Shown: positions 60,297 to 64,000 of the stretch, piece after piece | Numbering within the stretch: position 1 is the stretch's first letter | Layout of the letters: every line of letters begins with the position of its first letter | Source of the DNA: Pseudomonas taiwanensis | Lineage (GTDB): Bacteria > Pseudomonadota > Gammaproteobacteria > Pseudomonadales > Pseudomonadaceae | Direction: 5' to 3' | Assembly: GCF_013393345.1 (NCBI RefSeq) | Contig: NZ_QJRF01000076.1 | Span: forward strand, 186,001-250,000 | DNA: 64,000 nt | The notes under the pieces: generated by a model | The model's database searches: none | Told to the model about the DNA's origin: nothing | What the model saw: the letters and a program-made list of their open reading frames with translations, nothing else | Translations under genes and position numbers: made by a program

Positions 60297-60325
60297 ATTA
60301 AATAGCAGTCTTGACAGAAGCGCAA
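60297..60325 (-). promoter_or_regulatory. Candidate sigma-70 promoter of pilMNOPQ
   Basis: Minus strand -35 TTGCGC (complement of 60320-60325), 17-bp spacer, -10 TTTAAT (complement of 60297-60302), about 55 bp before the pilM GTG. A small stem (CGTCCG/CGGACG, 60262-60280) lies in the leader. The -35 is weak. Confidence 0.4.
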
Positions 60326-60350
60326 ATGGCTCCCCCGGAAAAAAAACGCT

Positions 60351-60356
60351 TATAAT
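60351..60356 (+). promoter_or_regulatory. -10-like hexamer upstream of ponA
   Basis: A perfect TATAAT 72 bp before the ponA ATG. The perfect TTGACA at 60311-60316 is 34 bp away, too far to pair with it, and the word at the right distance is not a good -35. The pairing is therefore unresolved. Confidence 0.35.
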
Positions 60357-60428
60357 GTGATCGGCTTTTGCCTTTTATCATCGCCTTTCGTTTAACTCAT
60401 TCTTTTGTCTGGAAATCCACAAGCCTTG

Positions 60429-62864
60429 ATGCGCCTGCTGAAGTTCTTCTGGTGGTCTTTCGTTGCCGTTTTCTGTGGCCTGTTGCTCAGTTTCAGCGGC
60501 GCTTACCTCTATCTTAGTCCCAGCCTTCCGTCCGTCGACTCGCTACGCCGGATCCAGCTCCAGATCCCGCTGCGCGTGTATAGCAGCGATGGCAAGCTGA
60601 TAGCTGAGTTCGGCGAGATGCGCCGTTCTCCCGTCCGTTTCGCCGACATTCCGCCCGATTTCATCCAGGCTCTGCTGGCTGCCGAGGACGACAATTTCGC
60701 GAACCATTATGGCGTCGACCTCACCAGCCTGATGCGCGCTGCCACGCAATTATTGAAGACCGGCCACATCCAGACGGGCGGTAGTACCATCACCATGCAG
60801 GTGGCGAAGAACTACTTCCTCACCAGCGAAAGAAGTTTCTCTCGCAAGATCAATGAAATATTGCTGGCCCTGCAAATTGAACGGGAACTCAGCAAAGACG
60901 AAATTCTTGAACTTTATGTGAACAAGATCTACCTCGGTAACCGCGCATACGGTATCGAGGCCGCCGCCCAGGTCTATTACGGCAAGTCCATTCGCGAAAT
61001 CAGCCTCGCGCAAATGGCCATGATCGCCGGCCTACCCAAGGCGCCCTCCCGCTTCAACCCGCTGGTCAATCCGACCCGCAGCAAAGAGCGTCGCGACTGG
61101 ATCCTCGGTCGCATGTACAAGCTGGGACGAATCGACGAAGCCCGCTATCAGCAAGCCATCAACGAACCGATCGACGCCAGCTACCACGTTCCGACCCCGG
61201 AACTCGCCGCGCCCTATATTGCAGAGATGGCCCGGGCCGAAATGGTCGGCCGCTATGGCAGCGACGCCTATACCGAAGGTTTCCGGGTCACCACCACCGT
61301 TCCCAGCGACCTTCAGCAAGCAGCCAACTCCGCGTTGCGCGAAGGCCTGATCGATTACGACCAGCGCCACGGTTACCGCGGTCCCGAAACCCGCCTGCCG
61401 GGCATGACCAAAGAAACCTGGCTGCAGGAGCTGGCCAAGCAGAAATCCCTCGGCGGTCTGGAACCGGCCATCGTCACCCAGGTAGAGAAGAGCGGCATCC
61501 TGGTCCTGACCCGCAGCGGCAAGGAAGAAGCCGTGAGCTGGGACAGCATGAAATGGGCCCGTCCCTTCCTCAACACCAACAGCCTGGGCGCTCGCCCTCA
61601 GCAACCTGCCGATGTCACCCAGGTGGGCGACCTGATCCGCGTACAGCGCCAGGCTGATGGAAGCCTGCGCTTCGTCCAGCTGCCGGCAGCGCAGAGCGCA
61701 CTGGTTTCGCTGGACCCGAACGACGGCGCCATTCGCGCCCTGGTGGGTGGTTTCTCCTTCGAACAGAGCAACTACAACCGCGCCGCCCAGGCCAAGCGCC
61801 AGCCGGGCTCCAGCTTCAAACCCTTCCTTTATGCCGCCGCGCTCGATAACGGCTTCACCGCCGCGAGCCTTGTGAACGATGCCCCGATCGTCTTCCAGGA
61901 AGCGGGCATGGAAGAAGCCTGGCGTCCGAAGAACGACAACAACACCTTCCTCGGCCCGATCCGCCTGCGCGAAGCCCTCTACAAGTCACGCAACCTGGTT
62001 TCGATCCGCGTCCTGCAAGCAGTCGGAATCGACTACGCGCTGAATTACGTCAGCCGCTTCGGCTTCAACAAGGATGACTTGCCGCGCAATCTGTCCCTGG
62101 CCCTCGGTACCGCCAACCTCACACCACTGGAGATCGCTGGCGGCTGGAGCACCTTCGCCAACGGCGGTTACAAGGTTCAGCCCTACTTGATCGAGCGCAT
62201 CGAGAGCCGCGACGGCAAGACGCTGTTCGTTGCCAATCCTCCGCGGGTTCCGGAGGGGGAAGTGCAACCCACCGACGTGGCACAAGCCAATGCAGCGCCA
62301 GACACCCTGCTTGCCTCTGCCGATGCAGCAGCACCTCAGAGCCAGGCTCCGGCCGTCGCCGAGCGCATCGTCGACCCGCGCACCACCTTCATCCTGAACA
62401 GCATGCTGCAGGATGTGATCAAGCGCGGCACCGGTCGCCGCGCACTGTCCATGGGTCGCAGTGATATCGCCGGCAAGACCGGGACCACCAACGAGTCCAA
62501 GGACAGTTGGTTCTCCGGCTACAACGCTGACTACGTCACTACGGTCTGGGTCGGCTTCGACCAGCCGGAGAGCCTGGGTCGCCACGAGTATGGCGGCACC
62601 GTGGCACTGCCGATCTGGATGAACTACATGAGCAGCGCACTGAAAGACAAGCCGGCTCACGTCCAGTCCGAGCCTGCTGGCCTGCTGACCCTGCGCATCG
62701 ACCCGCTCAGCGGTCGCGCCGCCAGCCCCGGCACGCCGGATGCGTTCTTCGAACTGTTCAAGAGCGAGGACACACCACCGCCCATGAGCGAACTCGAACC
62801 CGGCCTGGCCATTCCAGGCAGCCCGCTGCCAGCCGACGAAGCCGCCCCCATCGACCTGTTCTGA
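60429..62864 (+). CDS. ponA: PonA penicillin-binding protein 1A
   Basis: 811 residues, class A PBP. Membrane anchor (FFWWSFVAVFCGLLLSFSGAYLYL). GT51 transglycosylase domain with ALLAAEDDNFANHYGVD and the QVAKNYFLTSERSFSRKINEILLALQIER motif. An OB-like insert follows. The transpeptidase domain has SSFK (in RQPGSSFKPFLYA), SRN and KTGTT. It polymerises and crosslinks peptidoglycan. ATG 60429 (MRLLKFFWWSF) matches homologues; a TTG at 60405 in frame is less likely. Confidence 0.97.
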   Translation: MRLLKFFWWSFVAVFCGLLLSFSGAYLYLSPSLPSVDSLRRIQLQIPLRVYSSDGKLIAEFGEMRRSPVRFADIPPDFIQALLAAEDDNFANHYGVDLTSLMRAATQLLKTGHIQTGGSTITMQVAKNYFLTSERSFSRKINEILLALQIERELSKDEILELYVNKIYLGNRAYGIEAAAQVYYGKSIREISLAQMAMIAGLPKAPSRFNPLVNPTRSKERRDWILGRMYKLGRIDEARYQQAINEPIDASYHVPTPELAAPYIAEMARAEMVGRYGSDAYTEGFRVTTTVPSDLQQAANSALREGLIDYDQRHGYRGPETRLPGMTKETWLQELAKQKSLGGLEPAIVTQVEKSGILVLTRSGKEEAVSWDSMKWARPFLNTNSLGARPQQPADVTQVGDLIRVQRQADGSLRFVQLPAAQSALVSLDPNDGAIRALVGGFSFEQSNYNRAAQAKRQPGSSFKPFLYAAALDNGFTAASLVNDAPIVFQEAGMEEAWRPKNDNNTFLGPIRLREALYKSRNLVSIRVLQAVGIDYALNYVSRFGFNKDDLPRNLSLALGTANLTPLEIAGGWSTFANGGYKVQPYLIERIESRDGKTLFVANPPRVPEGEVQPTDVAQANAAPDTLLASADAAAPQSQAPAVAERIVDPRTTFILNSMLQDVIKRGTGRRALSMGRSDIAGKTGTTNESKDSWFSGYNADYVTTVWVGFDQPESLGRHEYGGTVALPIWMNYMSSALKDKPAHVQSEPAGLLTLRIDPLSGRAASPGTPDAFFELFKSEDTPPPMSELEPGLAIPGSPLPADEAAPIDLF

Positions 62865-62883
62865 GAACAAGGCCAATAAAAAA

Positions 62884-62909
62884 GCCCCGCATTTGCGGGG
62901 CTTCTTTTT
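62884..62909. terminator. Bidirectional terminator between ponA and maeB
   Basis: Stem GCCCCGC (62884-62890) / GCGGGGC (62895-62901), loop ATTT, T-rich tract to 62909 on the plus strand and an A-run just before the stem that serves as the T-tract for the minus strand. It sits between two convergent genes. Confidence 0.92.
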
Positions 62910-62918
62910 GGTCCGGAC

Positions 62919-64000
62919 TTAGCCGTTGAACACTTCGTCCACCGAGTTCAGCGGATAGTGCTTCGGATAAGGCAGGGTCGCTACGCCGGATTCGATGGCG
63001 GCCTTGGCCACAGCATCGGAAACGACGGTGATCAGACGCTTGTCCATGGGTTTCGGAATGATGTACTCACGGCCGAATTCCAGGGAGTCCACGCCGTAGG
63101 CGTCGCAGACGTCCTTCGGTACCGGCAGCTTGGCCAGATCGCGCAGGGCCAGGGCGGCGGCAATCTTCATCTCTTCGTTGATGCGAGTGGCGCGTACGTC
63201 CAGGGCACCGCGGAAGATGAAGGGGAAGCCCAGCACGTTGTTGACCTGGTTCGGGTAGTCGGAGCGACCGGTAGCCATGATCACGTCGTTGCGGGTCTCG
63301 TGAGCCAGTTCCGGCTTGATTTCCGGGTCCGGGTTGGAGCACGCGAAGACGATCGGGTTGGCCGCCATGCGCTTCAGGTCTTCCGGGCTCAGCAGGTTGG
63401 CGCCGGAGAGGCCGACGAACACGTCAGCGCCATCCAGGGCTTCGGACAGGGTGCGCTTGTCGGTTTCGTGGGCGAAGACGGCCTTGTACTGGTTCAGGTC
63501 GTCGCGACCGGCATGGACTACGCCCTTGCGGTCGATCATGAAGATGTTCTCGACCTTCGCGCCCATGCTAACCAGCAGCTTCATGCAGGAGATGGCGGCC
63601 GCACCGGCGCCGAGGCAGACGATTTTGGCTTCGGCCAGGCTCTTGCCGGCGATTTCCAGGGCGTTGAGCATGCCAGCGGCAGTCACGATGGCGGTGCCAT
63701 GCTGGTCATCGTGGAAGACCGGGATGTCGCACTGCTCGATCAGGGTGCGTTCGATCTCGAAGCACTCGGGTGCCTTGATGTCTTCGAGGTTGATGCCACC
63801 GAAAGTGATGGAGATGCGCTTGACGGTGTCGATGAAGGCCTGAGGGCTTTCAGCGTCAACTTCAATGTCGAATACGTCGATGCCAGCGAAACGCTTGAAC
63901 AGGACGCCCTTGCCTTCCATTACCGGCTTGGAGGCCAGCGGGCCGAGGTTGCCCAGGCCGAGGATTGCAGTGCCATCGGAAATGACCGCTACCAGATTGC
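62919..64000 (-). CDS. maeB: MaeB NADP-dependent malic enzyme, 3' part
   Basis: The gene enters at the right edge and its 5' end is outside the window; 359 codons of the C-terminal part are visible. Seen are [47 protein letters not shown] (substrate/metal region) and the NAD(P)-binding [22 protein letters not shown]. It ends at VDEVFNG without the phosphotransacetylase domain seen in longer MaeB, so it is the short form found in Pseudomonas. It converts malate to pyruvate with NADPH production. Confidence 0.95.
   Translation of the reverse strand, partial: NLVAVISDGTAILGLGNLGPLASKPVMEGKGVLFKRFAGIDVFDIEVDAESPQAFIDTVKRISITFGGINLEDIKAPECFEIERTLIEQCDIPVFHDDQHGTAIVTAAGMLNALEIAGKSLAEAKIVCLGAGAAAISCMKLLVSMGAKVENIFMIDRKGVVHAGRDDLNQYKAVFAHETDKRTLSEALDGADVFVGLSGANLLSPEDLKRMAANPIVFACSNPDPEIKPELAHETRNDVIMATGRSDYPNQVNNVLGFPFIFRGALDVRATRINEEMKIAAALALRDLAKLPVPKDVCDAYGVDSLEFGREYIIPKPMDKRLITVVSDAVAKAAIESGVATLPYPKHYPLNSVDEVFNG

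Overview
This 64 kb window is chromosomal DNA from a Pseudomonas. It is GC-rich, and its gene order closely follows the P. aeruginosa PAO1 segment from about PA4996 to PA5046: hldE/msbA, LPS-core genes, waaP-waaG-waaC-waaF, ilvE, glnE, aceEF, dipA, then hemE, gltDB, aroBK, pilQPONM, ponA, maeB. It is probably not P. aeruginosa itself. The LPS core locus lacks three genes found there in PAO1, a HD-GYP gene and an aspartate/glutamate racemase gene are present that I do not recall at these positions in PAO1, and the pyruvate dehydrogenase E2 carries three lipoyl domains instead of two. I see no prophage, IS element, CRISPR array, tRNA or rRNA gene.

Region 1 (1-15.7 kb) is the lipopolysaccharide module. 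The start of hldE and the flippase msbA lie on the minus strand. A small kinase-like gene and the O-antigen ligase waaL are on the plus strand. A ten-gene minus-strand run follows (waaF, waaC, waaG, waaP, three further kinase-like genes, a carbamoyltransferase, a GT2 glycosyltransferase, ssg-like and wapR-like; eleven genes counting wapR). Most junctions are ATGA/GTGA/TGATG overlaps or gaps of at most 8 bp. Together these genes build, phosphorylate, carbamoylate and cap the LPS core.

Region 2 (15.7-32.5 kb) is central metabolism and signalling. It holds ilvE, glnE, and the aceE-aceF operon with a striking pair of palindromes upstream. It also holds the c-di-GMP phosphodiesterase dipA, msrA, a second c-di-GMP-hydrolase-type gene (HD-GYP), rlmJ and an acyl-CoA dehydrogenase.

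Region 3 (32.5-44.5 kb) is mixed envelope and stress functions: cvrA-type K+/H+ antiporter, a large MscK-type mechanosensitive channel, selO, a triplicated REP-containing intergenic array, an aspartate/glutamate racemase-family gene, a TauE/SafE permease, trxC, a thioesterase, a double-Usp protein and an orphan ParA.

Region 4 (44.5-64 kb) is a conserved gammaproteobacterial block: hemE, gltD, gltB, a DamX-like AAA/SPOR protein, aroB, aroK, the type IV pilus assembly operon pilMNOPQ, divergently ponA (PBP1a), and the 3' part of the malic enzyme gene maeB, cut by the window end.

Most of the window is ordinary core genome and no wholly new system stands out. The most unusual structures are the tandem REP/gene-end triplication (39.45-39.85 kb), the recent lipoyl-domain duplication in aceF, the paired operators upstream of aceE, and the remodelled LPS-core gene content.
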